From Gammaproteobacteria bacterium (GTDB lineage: Bacteria; Pseudomonadota; Gammaproteobacteria; Enterobacterales; Alteromonadaceae), in assembly GCA_017302255.1 (NCBI GenBank), contig JAFLDV010000002.1, positions 62,001-126,000 on the forward strand: a stretch of DNA of 64,000 bases, in the 5' to 3' direction. A program made the position numbers and the translations under genes. The notes below the pieces were generated by a model, which saw nothing but the letters and a program-made list of their open reading frames with translations, did no database searches and was not told where the DNA came from. This document shows positions 44,512-53,957 of this stretch, piece by piece. The stretch's first letter is position 1, and every line of letters begins with the position of its first letter.

Positions 44512-44754
44512 TTAGGGTTGCGGCGTTATCAGAATTTGCTGAGCGATGTGTTGCTCGAGCGTGTAGACGCAATCTTGGATTTGCACGACCATCGGCCCAT
44601 TAAATGGACCACGGCCAAAACATTCGAGTAATTGGCCTGGTTCTAAGCCCATTTCCTGCAAGCGATTGACCACCAGCGGATTAAGGCCTGCAACCAATTC
44701 GGTAACCCGCACAGTCGCGCGTTTTGGGGCATCCCACAGGGTTTGAATGGACAT
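44512..44754 (-). CDS. feoA: FeoA, ferrous iron transport accessory protein
   Basis: An 80-residue SH3-like FeoA protein with the conserved NRLQEMGLEPGQ motif. ATG 44754 is chosen over an in-frame GTG at 44769, which has no ribosome binding site. It is first in the feoAB operon, with a Fur-like site upstream. Confidence 0.93.
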   Translation of the reverse strand: MSIQTLWDAPKRATVRVTELVAGLNPLVVNRLQEMGLEPGQLLECFGRGPFNGPMVVQIQDCVYTLEQHIAQQILITPQP

Positions 44755-44778
44755 TGGCTTGGCACTCACTGTTGCTAA

Positions 44779-44793
44779 TGCAAATAATTGTCA
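44779..44793 (-). promoter_or_regulatory. Fur-like box upstream of feoA
   Basis: TGCAAATAATTGTCA matches 11 of 14 informative positions of the 7-1-7 Fur core (TGATAATNATTATCA) and lies about 25 bp upstream of feoA. Iron repression of feoAB is the expected regulation. Confidence 0.6.
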
Positions 44794-44987
44794 TTATTAC
44801 CAAATCAAGGCAGTAATTCAAACCTTTTCGCCAAGCGGCGGTAATTCCAAGACATGTAGTGAGGGGTTGTTGAAGTAGATCAACTTAAAAAGCAGATTGT
44901 CGACGAGCAGTTAAGTATCGACGGTCGATGCACAGTCTTTTCATTTCGCTTAAAAGATTAAAAGCTTAATGCTTTGGCTGGGAGCTC

Positions 44988-45368
44988 CTATTTCGGCGGC
45001 TGCCAAAGTTCTATTTTATTGCCTTCAGGATCAAAGACCCAACCGAAATGACCAAACTCGGAGCTCTCGACCTTCGCATCGACGGTTACACCTTCGGTTT
45101 TTAATACTGCTAATAAAGCCGCTAAGTCATCGACACGATAATTAATCATGAAAGAGGCGTGGCTTGGGGCAAAATAATCTGTGTCTGCAGCAAAAGGGCA
45201 CCAGTTGGTTGCGGCCATTGCTGAATCGACGTCGGCTTGTTGCGCCTGAAATACCGCCCCGCCCCAATTTTGAATATCAAAACCGAGATGGCGCTGATAC
45301 CAAGCTGCTAATGCTTTTGGATCTTTTGCTTTAAAGAAAATTCCACCGATACCAGTGACGCGTTTCAT
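44988..45368 (-). CDS. VOC-fold (glyoxalase-like) protein
   Basis: A 126-residue protein of the vicinal-oxygen-chelate superfamily. The N-terminal IGGIFFKAKDPKALAAWY and the C-terminal FGWVFDPEGNKIELW are typical of VOC dioxygenase/bleomycin-resistance-like proteins. The start at 45368 has GGAG five bases upstream. The earlier frame start is spurious. The substrate is unknown. Confidence 0.9.
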   Translation of the reverse strand: MKRVTGIGGIFFKAKDPKALAAWYQRHLGFDIQNWGGAVFQAQQADVDSAMAATNWCPFAADTDYFAPSHASFMINYRVDDLAALLAVLKTEGVTVDAKVESSEFGHFGWVFDPEGNKIELWQPPK

Positions 45369-45685
45369 AAATTCTCCAAAGGAAATGCCGCTTTGTGGGC
45401 TACTTAGCATCTGACAATTAAATCAGCATACTCGTGGCGAGCAGTTAATGCCAATACGAAGAGTAACTCAGTGATACTGCAACTTGCAGCGCCAAGTCGT
45501 GCGTTTTTTGTTAAAAGTTAGCGCTGGCTGAGCCCGGATCGCTGTAATAGTTGATGCTGAATTAGCCAAGGGACAGTACAATAGGACAAATAATTTACAG
45601 GGTGTTGGATGGAAAGGCTCATTTTGACCCTTCCTCCCACAGAACAACCAGTGCAACTGGTGTTAGAAAATCAGCAGGAAATAAA
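45369..45685. other. Intergenic region between divergent VOC and aminotransferase genes
   Basis: 317 bp holding both promoters. An open frame covers part of it upstream of the aminotransferase start, but the ribosome binding site supports ATG 45686. A small IR (ACCAGT, ACTGGT) precedes that start by about 25 bp. No leader-peptide attenuator is visible. Confidence 0.45.
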
Positions 45686-46678
45686 ATGGCAGCATTTGGT
45701 AGTGTTTTTATGCCAGAAATGGCAATGGCGAGCTTCGATGGCTCAGCATGGAGTGAATCTAGCATTGTGTCGGCGCAGAGCATTAGCCTGCACCCAGGCG
45801 CGCATGTGCTGCACTACGCAAGTACTTGTTTTGAAGGGCTAAAAGCATTTCGTCACGACGATGGTTCAGTTGCGATTTTCCGCATGGACAAAAACATCGC
45901 TCGTATGTTGCAAAGTACTGAGCTGTTGTCATTGCCAAAATTTGACCCAGCTTTATTGAGCCAAATGATTGTCGACATCGTTCGGCATTATGCCGCTGAT
46001 GTGCCAACACCTCCGGGTTCAATGTACATTCGACCAACTCACATTGGTACTGAACCAGCTATCGGTAAAGCAGCAACGCCGACCTTAAGTTCGATGTTGT
46101 ATGTGTTGTTATCGCCAGTCGGCGACTACTTCGCTGGTGGTCATCGTGCGTTGCGTTTGTTGATGGAAGATAATGCTCGTTGTGCTGCGCACATGGGTAT
46201 GATCAAAAGCGGCGGTAACTACGCCAGTGCTTTACAGCCAACGATGCAAGCGAAAGCAAAATACCAAGCAGACCAAGTATTGTTCTGTCCAAATGGCGAC
46301 GTGCAAGAGACTGGTGCTGCGAACTTCCTCTTGATCGACGGTAACGAGATCATCACCAAGGCGTTAGATACTTCGTTTTTACACGGTGTGACTCGCGATA
46401 CTATCCTGACCTTAGCTCGCGATTTAGGCATGACAGTGTCTGAGCGTGATTTAACTGTCGCTGAGTTGTTAGAACGTGCGGCAAAACCTGGCACTGAAGC
46501 TGCGCTTTCTGGTACTGCAGCAGTGTTGGCACCAGTGGGTACGCTGATTTACGGCGGTCAAGAAATTAAAGTTGGCAACGGCGAACCAGGTGCGACCACC
46601 AATCGTTTGCGCCAAGCACTGAATGATATTCAGTGGGGCCGTGCTGAAGACAAACATGGCTGGTTGACTAAGATTTAA
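45686..46678 (+). CDS. ilvE: Branched-chain amino-acid aminotransferase (class IV)
   Basis: A 330-residue PLP aminotransferase of fold type IV. The catalytic lysine lies in MIKSGGNYASAL. The C-terminal substrate motif ALSGTAAVLAP and the final DIQWGRAEDKHGW are typical of branched-chain aminotransferases. The start at 45686 has AGGAA six bases upstream. It transfers amino groups to or from Val, Leu and Ile keto acids. It is monocistronic with a strong terminator. Confidence 0.93.
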   Translation: MAAFGSVFMPEMAMASFDGSAWSESSIVSAQSISLHPGAHVLHYASTCFEGLKAFRHDDGSVAIFRMDKNIARMLQSTELLSLPKFDPALLSQMIVDIVRHYAADVPTPPGSMYIRPTHIGTEPAIGKAATPTLSSMLYVLLSPVGDYFAGGHRALRLLMEDNARCAAHMGMIKSGGNYASALQPTMQAKAKYQADQVLFCPNGDVQETGAANFLLIDGNEIITKALDTSFLHGVTRDTILTLARDLGMTVSERDLTVAELLERAAKPGTEAALSGTAAVLAPVGTLIYGGQEIKVGNGEPGATTNRLRQALNDIQWGRAEDKHGWLTKI

Positions 46679-46708
46679 GGCCGAATGCCTCGAAAGAATG
46701 TCTGGATC

Positions 46709-46736
46709 ACGGCAGCTTTTAGCTGCCGTTGTTTTT
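46709..46736 (+). terminator. Intrinsic terminator of the aminotransferase gene
   Basis: ACGGCAGCT and AGCTGCCGT form a 9-bp stem with a three-base loop followed by TGTTTTT. A classical rho-independent terminator. Confidence 0.9.
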
Positions 46737-46813
46737 GGCAGATTTAACAAAGAACACAGTGATCTAATCACAATTGGTGTATCTCAATCGGTTTGGCAAC
46801 TACCGGAGGCCAC

Positions 46814-47350
46814 TTGGCAGCAACGGCATTATTAATTATCGATGTGCAACAAGCTTTATGTTTTGGTGAAGTTCCAGCCTATGCCGTTAAAGACGTGATC
46901 GCCAATCTCAATGCAGTGGCAGCCCGAGTGCGAGCAGCCAAGCAGCTGGTGGTGCTCATTCAACATGAATCCGCCACAGGGGTTTTAGCACGCGACACCG
47001 CTGGCTGGCAGTTTGCCGAAGGACTGGATGTGCAGCCAACCGATTTTGTGGTTGCAAAACGAGCGACAGATTCCTTCCATCAGACCGAATTGCTCGAGTT
47101 GTTGCAACAACATGGAGTAAAACAGCTGATTATCGGTGGTCTGCAAAGCGAGTTTTGCGTAGATACCACCACACGCCGTGCACTTGCGCTGGGCTTTCCG
47201 TTACAACTGATTGCTGATGGCCATACTACCGTGGATAATTCAGTGCTAAGTGCCGCACAGATCCGTCGTCATCATAACGAAACGCTCGCGAATATAGGCA
47301 GTTTCGGGCCGCGGGCACGCGCGGTATTGGCGGCTGAAATTAGTATTTGA
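46814..47350 (+). CDS. Isochorismatase-like cysteine hydrolase
   Basis: A 178-residue hydrolase. The catalytic triad is visible as Asp in LLIIDVQ (D10), Lys in VAKRATDSF (about K81) and Cys in SEFCVDT (about C115). The start is TTG 46814 because GGAGG lies four bases upstream. The longer frame has no site. Members hydrolyse isochorismate, nicotinamide or small amides. The substrate is not identifiable. It stands 60 bp before a membrane FKBP gene in the same direction. Confidence 0.9.
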   Translation: MAATALLIIDVQQALCFGEVPAYAVKDVIANLNAVAARVRAAKQLVVLIQHESATGVLARDTAGWQFAEGLDVQPTDFVVAKRATDSFHQTELLELLQQHGVKQLIIGGLQSEFCVDTTTRRALALGFPLQLIADGHTTVDNSVLSAAQIRRHHNETLANIGSFGPRARAVLAAEISI

Positions 47351-47410
47351 GGTCAAAGGTGTCGCGTGCGGCATGGTGACAATGGTTTTAAATTTACTTT
47401 GGAAAAACAG

Positions 47411-47881
47411 ATGAAAATTGCATTGATAGTTATCGCGGTCTTGTTAGTTGGCTTTTATTTTTACTCCCAAGCGCAGCAGAAAAAAATTGCTGCACAAAAT
47501 ATCGCCGCAGCGGAAGCCTTTTTCGCAAAAAATGCCAATGCCGAAGGCGTGAAAACCACAGCTTCTGGATTGCAGTATTTAGAGCTGACCGCTGGCACTG
47601 GTGCAGCGCGTCCCACCAAAACTCAAACTGTTCGAGTGCATTATCACGGCACTTTAGTTGATGGCACTGTTTTTGACTCTTCGGTTGATCGTGGCGAAAC
47701 CATTGAGTTTCCATTAAATCAGGTGATCGCCGGCTGGACCGAAGGTCTGCAGTTGATGACTGTTGGCGCCAAGTTCCGTTTTTTCATTCCGGCACATTTG
47801 GCCTACGGCAACCGTAGTGTTGGCAAAATTCCGGCTGGTTCGCTGCTAATCTTTGAAGTTGAGTTATTCGAAATCAAATAA
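47411..47881 (+). CDS. Membrane-anchored FKBP-type peptidyl-prolyl isomerase
   Basis: A 156-residue FKBP. Residues 3-20 form an uncleaved signal/anchor helix, followed by a short helical linker and a complete FKBP domain (GTVFDSSVDRGE, VIAGWTEGLQLMTVGAKFRFFIP, LAYG). It probably acts at the periplasmic face in protein folding. The start at 47411 has GGAA seven bases upstream. It is the second of three FKBPs in the window. Confidence 0.94.
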   Translation: MKIALIVIAVLLVGFYFYSQAQQKKIAAQNIAAAEAFFAKNANAEGVKTTASGLQYLELTAGTGAARPTKTQTVRVHYHGTLVDGTVFDSSVDRGETIEFPLNQVIAGWTEGLQLMTVGAKFRFFIPAHLAYGNRSVGKIPAGSLLIFEVELFEIK

Positions 47882-47892
47882 GCGAGGACACC

Positions 47893-48276
47893 ATGCCGGC
47901 GTCAATCAACGCGCAATTTGTGGTTTATAACCCAGAACAACAGGCGAGGATCGAGCCCGCTGATGCAACTTTGTATCAGCGCTTAGAGCAAAACTATAAT
48001 GGTTTTCAAGGGCATACTCTGGTTTCTTGCTACGAATTCGATGCTGATTGGGCTAACTGGGAATTGCATCCTGCTGGTGATGAAGTGGTAATTTTGCTGA
48101 GCGGTCAGGCAACTATGCTGTTGCAGCATGAGCATGGCATTGAGCAAATTGAACTTCACCAAGCAAACGACTTTTGCTTGGTGCCGCGCAATACTTGGCA
48201 CAGGGCCAAGATTGCTGGAGCCACTAAAATGATGTTTGTTACTCCAGGCGCTGGCACCGTTCACCGCCCGGTATAA
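47893..48276 (+). CDS. Cupin-domain protein
   Basis: A 127-residue cupin. The metal-binding region reads HPAGDEVVILLSG and the second motif NTWHRAKI. GAGGA precedes the ATG, and it is close to the FKBP gene (11 bp). It meets the amine oxidase gene tail to tail with no gap. It may be a metal-dependent enzyme or small-molecule sensor. The specific activity is unknown. Confidence 0.88.
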   Translation: MPASINAQFVVYNPEQQARIEPADATLYQRLEQNYNGFQGHTLVSCYEFDADWANWELHPAGDEVVILLSGQATMLLQHEHGIEQIELHQANDFCLVPRNTWHRAKIAGATKMMFVTPGAGTVHRPV

Positions 48277-49656
48277 TTAACTAGCAATTAGCGACGCTGC
48301 AGCCTTTAAGCCCGATAAATAGGCGCCATGGGCGGTGCCAAAATAATGTTGCTCCGTCGCTTCACCGGCAAAAAACAGTTGTTTTTGCAGTGGTGCAGCA
48401 AGATCTTCGCGCATTTGCGGGTTCGAACCAACAGCATTAAATGAGTAGGATCCAAAACTAAAGGGATCGGAGGCCCAGCGAGTGATTTGATAATCTATGG
48501 GCTTAGGAATATCTTCACCAAACATCGTCCTCAGTGTGTCCATTGCGTCGTCGACCAGCTGTTGGTCGGTCAAATTTTCAATATTTCTTCCGCGCTCTGC
48601 AGCATTAAAACCGAGTAACACCGGGATTTTAGTGCTGCGTTGTAAACTTACCCATTCCGTCCATTCGCCATGGGCTTCTGACATATATTCCAGCCAATCG
48701 ACATCGTTAGGCCAAAACGCTTTAGCAAAGCGTAAATAACACTTGTTGAGAACGCCCATCCCTAATTTACTGATGGCATCGAGCTTAATCTGCGGTAGTT
48801 CAGGTTTAAATTGCAGTCGTTTTTGCTTTAACACACCAAGGGGTACCGTCACTATGACGTGGTCGGCGACATAGGTTTTTGCTGCGGTGACGACCTGTAC
48901 CTCAGCCGCACCCCACTGAATATTAGTCACCACTTGCTCAAGCTCGATTTTAAGATTTTGTGCAAGGTACTTGGTGATCAGCTGGAAGCCTTCGACAAAA
49001 AAGGCATCGTCACCGTCAAACTCTTTGGCTGCATCGTGCCACAACGTCGACAAGTGCGAGGCACTGCCGGAATATTCTTGCTCTAACTGGCTCGACAACA
49101 CAAAATCGATCAGTTGTTGTGCTTGTTCGCCATCGTCAGATTGCTCGACAAGATGAGCAACCGCTTGGCGGACTGAGACATCATCATCTTGTTGCTGAGC
49201 CTCTTGCAGTGCCGCTTCGATTTGTTCACGGATTTTTTCAAGTTCGGCGGCGGCAGCATCAGTTAATAGTTCGCCATCCGCTTGGTAGGTTGCAGTGCGT
49301 TCATAGCTAGTGATTAGCCGCTTGGCTTTCAGTTCATCAGCCAGCACAGTAAGCGGATTGCCTTCAACCCCATGGATCCAAGTTGCACCAAAGTCTACCG
49401 GTAAATCAGGCCAATGTTGACTGGTCCAGATCCGCCCGCCAATTCGATCTCGGGCTTCGAGCACTTGCACCTGATGGCCGTGACGAGCTAATTCGCGGGC
49501 GGCAGCAAGCCCGGCGAGTCCAGCGCCAATGACTAATACTCGTTTTTTGCTCGTCGCTTTGGGCGCTGATTTGGCCAATGCTTGTGGTGCTAGGCTAGTG
49601 CTTGCCGCCACCCCAAGGAACCCGAGCAATTGCAGAAATTCGCGTTTGTTCACCAT
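48277..49656 (-). CDS. Flavin monoamine oxidase
   Basis: A 459-residue FAD amine oxidase. The FAD motif RVLVIGAGLAGLAAARELA is near 40-58, and the GGRIW motif and C-terminal GEATEQHYFGTAHGA segment close the active site. The N terminus (MVNKREFLQLLGFLGVAAS) looks like a Tat signal with a KR instead of RR twin pair, so it may be exported already folded with FAD. The start is 49656. Candidate substrates are polyamines or aromatic amines. It stands alone. Confidence 0.91.
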   Translation of the reverse strand: MVNKREFLQLLGFLGVAASTSLAPQALAKSAPKATSKKRVLVIGAGLAGLAAARELARHGHQVQVLEARDRIGGRIWTSQHWPDLPVDFGATWIHGVEGNPLTVLADELKAKRLITSYERTATYQADGELLTDAAAAELEKIREQIEAALQEAQQQDDDVSVRQAVAHLVEQSDDGEQAQQLIDFVLSSQLEQEYSGSASHLSTLWHDAAKEFDGDDAFFVEGFQLITKYLAQNLKIELEQVVTNIQWGAAEVQVVTAAKTYVADHVIVTVPLGVLKQKRLQFKPELPQIKLDAISKLGMGVLNKCYLRFAKAFWPNDVDWLEYMSEAHGEWTEWVSLQRSTKIPVLLGFNAAERGRNIENLTDQQLVDDAMDTLRTMFGEDIPKPIDYQITRWASDPFSFGSYSFNAVGSNPQMREDLAAPLQKQLFFAGEATEQHYFGTAHGAYLSGLKAAASLIAS

Positions 49657-49847
49657 AAACTCCAAGGCAAAGTTGTTAGCTAACTTTAGCCAGAACTTGG
49701 CAAAATACAATTGCCTAAAAAGGCTGATAGCAACTTGTGCAATCACCGTCCTAGGCCCCTGTAGATTGCCCTACCTTGTTGTTATTAGCTGTTTGCTTTG
49801 ATTGGAGGGAGATGAGGTTTTTGGCCAAAAAGCTATGAAGCCCCAAC

Positions 49848-50693
49848 TTAGCTTGCACTTGATGTGGTTTTGCGGCCTTGCCAAAAGTAAAGTCCGACAG
49901 TGATTAGCACTAAGGTGATAAAACCAGGCACGCTGGCTTCAAGACCAAAGGCTCCGCCGGTGAGCCAGTTTGGTAATTCTGCGGTAAAGGTCGGTGTCAG
50001 TAAGCCACTTTGTTCAGAGCCGCTGACGCCAAAGCCTAAGATGGTGCCTTGGGTGAAATTGGCCATCAAATGTAAACCAATTGGCATCGCCAAACTCTCA
50101 GTCCGTAAGTAAGCTAAGCCAAACATCAGTGAGGCGATGAAAATATTGGCCATCGCTAAATAATTCCATTCCCCATTTTGCTTGAGCGCTGCGGCATGCG
50201 TCAGCACAAAATAGGCGGCCATGGCTAATTGTGCAGGCCAAGTGCCGATGCCTGCAATTAATCGCTGGAACATAAAGCCGCGAAAAGTCAGCTCTTCAGT
50301 CACCGCAACACCCACAAATAACACAACAGCGCCAATCAGCATTGATTGGTTAAACCCATTAAATTGCCATGAGAGAGTGCCAATTGCGCTTAAGAATAGA
50401 GCTGGCAGCACCATCAATAATGTACCGAAGAGCATGCCAAACAACAGTTGCGACAGCCACTGCCCGTTGCAAGCGCCAAATAACTCGGCAAGTGGTTTTT
50501 TTCGTAACCATTGGCAGATAATTGACACACCCAAAACAGCAAGTGCTTGCTGCCACGGCGCAATTTCTTGGCCAGTTTGTTTGGAGATAAGTATCAGCGG
50601 CAATACAGCTGCTGCCAGCAACAAGAAAAATAATGCTATCCACCAGCCGTTCCGCACGTCGCCGGCTTGGTTTTTGAAAATTAGTTTGAACAT
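49848..50693 (-). CDS. CPBP-family intramembrane glutamic protease
   Basis: A 281-residue membrane protein with about eight helices. The CPBP motifs are present: EELTFRG near 133 (EExxxR type), FVLTHAA and GLHLMANF (HxxxN type). These proteases act in prenyl-protein processing or bacteriocin immunity. The bacterial role here is unknown. It is in the same orientation as, and upstream of, the amine oxidase gene. Confidence 0.9.
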   Translation of the reverse strand: MFKLIFKNQAGDVRNGWWIALFFLLLAAAVLPLILISKQTGQEIAPWQQALAVLGVSIICQWLRKKPLAELFGACNGQWLSQLLFGMLFGTLLMVLPALFLSAIGTLSWQFNGFNQSMLIGAVVLFVGVAVTEELTFRGFMFQRLIAGIGTWPAQLAMAAYFVLTHAAALKQNGEWNYLAMANIFIASLMFGLAYLRTESLAMPIGLHLMANFTQGTILGFGVSGSEQSGLLTPTFTAELPNWLTGGAFGLEASVPGFITLVLITVGLYFWQGRKTTSSAS

Positions 50694-50823
50694 GGTTACT
50701 CACATGACTATTTGTGACAGCCTCGACGTTACGCGCATTTGCTGCTGACGTACAGCTTGAGTATGTAAGCGGGTATGAGTAAAGCAACAGCTTTGAGTGA
50801 TAACGCAGTAGCGCTGGGGCAAA

Positions 50824-51027
50824 CTATTCAGTCACAACCTGCGCTGTATATCCGGCAATATCGAGTTGTTGCAGAATGCTCGCCGTGTCAGCATTGCCGG
50901 AGATCCGCACGATTTTAGTACTTAGGTCGATATCAACTACCAAACTTGCATCGACTTTCTGCACAGCCTTAGTAACCATGCCACTGCAATGGCCACAAGT
51001 CATATCTTCAATGATGAGTTCAAGCAT
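50824..51027 (-). CDS. copZ: CopZ-like copper chaperone (HMA domain)
   Basis: A 67-residue single HMA domain with the metal-binding MTCGHC motif. It binds Cu(I) in the cytosol and passes it to CopA. It is divergent from copA, which starts 155 bp away, a pairing that supports copper homeostasis. No clear CueR operator was found between them. Confidence 0.92.
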   Translation of the reverse strand: MLELIIEDMTCGHCSGMVTKAVQKVDASLVVDIDLSTKIVRISGNADTASILQQLDIAGYTAQVVTE

Positions 51028-51181
51028 AGGATTGATCCTTGAGAAGCGTTCTTTATAACAGCCAGTGTCGAGTTTGCCCTAAAATAGCCAAGGCTTGCCA
51101 ATCATTTTGTTATTGTTGAAACCGGATAAGCTTGCCACCATAACAAGGGATAACGAATCATTGAGTGAGGCGGAGCGTGCC

Positions 51182-53659
51182 ATGGCGAGCAGTGTTCAGA
51201 TGCAAGTGCTGGGAATGACCTGCAGCTCGTGCAAAACCAGACTAGAAAAGGTGTTACAGCGCCTTGAAGGCATCAGCAGCGCGCAAGTAAATCTAGCCAG
51301 TGAAATCGCCACTCTGGAAAGTGCGGAACCACTCAGTGCCGCAGCGTTGACCACTGCAGTGCAAGCAGTTCGCGACGCCGGCTTTGATGTGCTCATCAAC
51401 CAACAAGCTTTTGGCATTTCTGGCATGTCTTGTACTTCTTGCGTGCGGCGAGTCGAGAAACTGCTACAAGGTGTTGCTGGTGTGCTTAAGGCCACAGTGA
51501 ATTTCGCCGCTGAAACTGTCAGCCTTGAGTATCTCGGCGAGTTGGATATTGCCAAACTTAGCTCCTTGATTGCCGATGCCGGATATTCTTTGACTCAACC
51601 CGTGCCAGAACCGACATCCGCAATCGGTGCTGAGTTATCGCAGAGCAGCGCTCAAGTTAATCTCGGCGTTACCAACATTCTGAAGTTTTTTGAAAGCCCG
51701 CGCTGGCCTGTTGTTGGCAGTATGCTGCTGTCATTGCCGCTATTGCTGCCAATGCTCGGCATGTTATTTGGTCACGATTGGATGCTGCCGGCTTTTTACC
51801 AATGGTTGCTGGCGACTCCAGTGCAGTTTTATTTCGGCGCCAAATTTTATAAAGCGGCTTGGGGGGCACTAAAAGCTCTGGTCGGCAATATGGATTTGCT
51901 GGTGGCGCTTGGCACCAGCGCGGCTTATGGCTTATCGCTCTACAGCTGGTTGTGGAGCGGGCAACATCATCCGCATTTGTATTTTGAGAGCAGTAGCCTA
52001 GTCATCGCTTTGGTGTTGTTTGGCAAATATTTGGAACTGCAAGCGAAGCATAAAACCACAGATGCGTTAAAAGCCTTAGCCGCGCTGCGGCCAAATTTGG
52101 CGCGAGTTAAACGAGCAGAGCAATGGCAGCAAGAGTCGGTCGACCTACTGGCTAAAGGCGATATCGTGCAAATCCTGCCTGGCGAGCGTATCCCCGTCGA
52201 TGGTGTCGTGCTTGCTGGCCAAAGCAATGTGGATGAGTCGCTGATTTCGGGCGAGTCTTTGCCGGTGCTAAAAACCGAAGGCAGCAACACCATCGGTGGT
52301 GCGATAAATCTCGACGGGGTGTTGGAAGTGAGCGCGACAGCCCTAGGCGCTGAATCCGCTATTGCCAAAATTATGCGGCAGGTCGAGCATTCACAAAATG
52401 AAAAACCGCCAATTCAAGCGCTGGCCGATCGGATCAGCAGTATTTTCGTGCCGGTTGTGTTGCTCGTGGCGCTGGTTACTTTATTGAGCTGGGGATTGGC
52501 TTTTGGCGCTTGGTCAGACGCTATCATCAATGCGGTTTCGGTGTTAGTGATCGCCTGCCCTTGTGCGCTTGGTTTAGCGACACCCGCGGCCATAATGGCT
52601 GGCACTGGCACAGCTGCGAAGTTGGGCATTTTAGTCAAGGATGTGTCGGCACTCGAGCGTGCGCAAAGCATTTCAATGGTCGTTTTTGACAAAACCGGCA
52701 CTTTAACCGAGGGGCAGCCGACTCTTCGTTATTATGGAGCTGTGGATACTCACAATGACGGTCGCAATGCCGACGCAGTTGATGTCCTCAGTATCGCGGC
52801 AAGTTTACTCCAGCACAGTGAACACCCATTAGCGAAAGCCATTCTTAGCTATGCCAAAGCGCAAGCTCGTTCGTCTTTGCCCGTTGCTAGCTTTACTGTG
52901 GTTGCTGGTCGCGGCGTGCGTGGCGACTGCAACAATCAACATTATCTGCTGGGCAGCGGCCTCTGGATGCAAGAACTTGGCTTGAGTTTGCCGCCTCTCG
53001 CTGAACCGACCGCTGGCGCTTCAATTTCCTGGCTAGCGACCATGCCGGGAGTTTTAACATCGGTCGAGTCAACTACGGATGCTAGGCTCCTTGGTTATTT
53101 TATCTGTCACGATGCCATCAAGCCGACAGCGCAAATGGCTGTGCGTAGCTTGCAACAGATGAATATCAAAGTCGTGATGTTGACCGGAGATAATTACGCC
53201 AGTGCCAGTGAAGTTGCTGAGAAACTTGGACTTGATGACTATAAAGCAGAGTTGCTTCCGCAAGCCAAAACCGCTGCGATTAAGCAATTTCAAGCTGCCG
53301 GACATCAGGTGGCGATGGTCGGGGATGGCATCAACGATGCGCCAGCGTTAGCTCAGGCTAACCTAGGCATTGCCATTGGCACAGGCACCGATGTGGCAAT
53401 GCAAGCCGCTGCTTTTTGCATTATGCGCGGTGACCCGAATACTGTGCCAGTCGCCATTCAGCTAGCCAGCGCCATCTATAGCAAAATCAAACAGAACTTG
53501 TTTTGGGCCTTTATTTTCAATGCTATCGGTATTCCGGCTGCTGCGTTTGGCATGCTAAGTCCTGTAGTTGCAGGCGGTGCCATGGCATTTAGCAGTGTGT
53601 TTGTGATTAGTAATGCGTTGCTACTGCAAAAATTTAAGCCGGTGGCGACGCCGAGCTAA
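51182..53659 (+). CDS. copA: Copper-exporting P-type ATPase CopA
   Basis: An 825-residue P1B ATPase. It has two N-terminal HMA domains (CxxC near 12-16 and 81-86), membrane helices, the ion-site CPC near 458-460, phosphorylation site DKTGT near 502 and GDGINDAPA near 713. The start at 51182 has GGAG six bases upstream. The frame starting at 51095 adds 29 unlikely residues. It exports Cu(I) to the periplasm. It pairs with the divergent copZ gene. Confidence 0.95.
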   Translation: MASSVQMQVLGMTCSSCKTRLEKVLQRLEGISSAQVNLASEIATLESAEPLSAAALTTAVQAVRDAGFDVLINQQAFGISGMSCTSCVRRVEKLLQGVAGVLKATVNFAAETVSLEYLGELDIAKLSSLIADAGYSLTQPVPEPTSAIGAELSQSSAQVNLGVTNILKFFESPRWPVVGSMLLSLPLLLPMLGMLFGHDWMLPAFYQWLLATPVQFYFGAKFYKAAWGALKALVGNMDLLVALGTSAAYGLSLYSWLWSGQHHPHLYFESSSLVIALVLFGKYLELQAKHKTTDALKALAALRPNLARVKRAEQWQQESVDLLAKGDIVQILPGERIPVDGVVLAGQSNVDESLISGESLPVLKTEGSNTIGGAINLDGVLEVSATALGAESAIAKIMRQVEHSQNEKPPIQALADRISSIFVPVVLLVALVTLLSWGLAFGAWSDAIINAVSVLVIACPCALGLATPAAIMAGTGTAAKLGILVKDVSALERAQSISMVVFDKTGTLTEGQPTLRYYGAVDTHNDGRNADAVDVLSIAASLLQHSEHPLAKAILSYAKAQARSSLPVASFTVVAGRGVRGDCNNQHYLLGSGLWMQELGLSLPPLAEPTAGASISWLATMPGVLTSVESTTDARLLGYFICHDAIKPTAQMAVRSLQQMNIKVVMLTGDNYASASEVAEKLGLDDYKAELLPQAKTAAIKQFQAAGHQVAMVGDGINDAPALAQANLGIAIGTGTDVAMQAAAFCIMRGDPNTVPVAIQLASAIYSKIKQNLFWAFIFNAIGIPAAAFGMLSPVVAGGAMAFSSVFVISNALLLQKFKPVATPS

Positions 53660-53873
53660 TCCGCTCGACTGCTTGCATTGTTGGTCGATGAGAGTTGCTT
53701 CAAAGTTGCGCTCAGCCGCAGTTTGTCGGCGCGGTAACCCAAAGTACCGCCTGAATCTTGCTTTATTTTGGTGCTGGGGCGACGGCGACTATAGCGCTCA
53801 AAAATTTGCCCTGATCTGCAGGCTGCAAGCGAGCCTGAGCATGGTCTATTCTAGTTTTTGTTGATACTGCGCT

Positions 53874-53957
53874 TTATCCATCAATAACAAAATCTTGCTT
53901 GGTATTAACGCAACCAACAACAAGTGCAAACAGCACTGTGAGAATGAAGCGATTCAT
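53874..53957 (-). CDS. Candidate tiny lipoprotein, 27 residues
   Basis: ATG 53957 opens MNRFILTVLFALVVGC, a basic n-region, hydrophobic core and perfect lipobox, followed by only eleven residues and TAA. That would give a 12-residue mature lipopeptide, like entericidin-type peptides. The Shine-Dalgarno is weak (AAGA). The alternative is a decayed lipoprotein gene. The surrounding 400 bp contain no other gene. Confidence 0.4.
   Translation of the reverse strand: MNRFILTVLFALVVGCVNTKQDFVIDG

Noticed and set aside
51028..51181. CueR operator between copZ and copA
   Set aside because: I looked for the inverted ACCTT/AAGGT-type element and found only partial AAGGC/CTTGCC matches, not enough to call it.
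53613..53864. Plus-strand frame after copA
   Set aside because: It overlaps the copA end in another frame, is rich in Arg/Cys/Trp typical of shadow frames and lacks a start signal.
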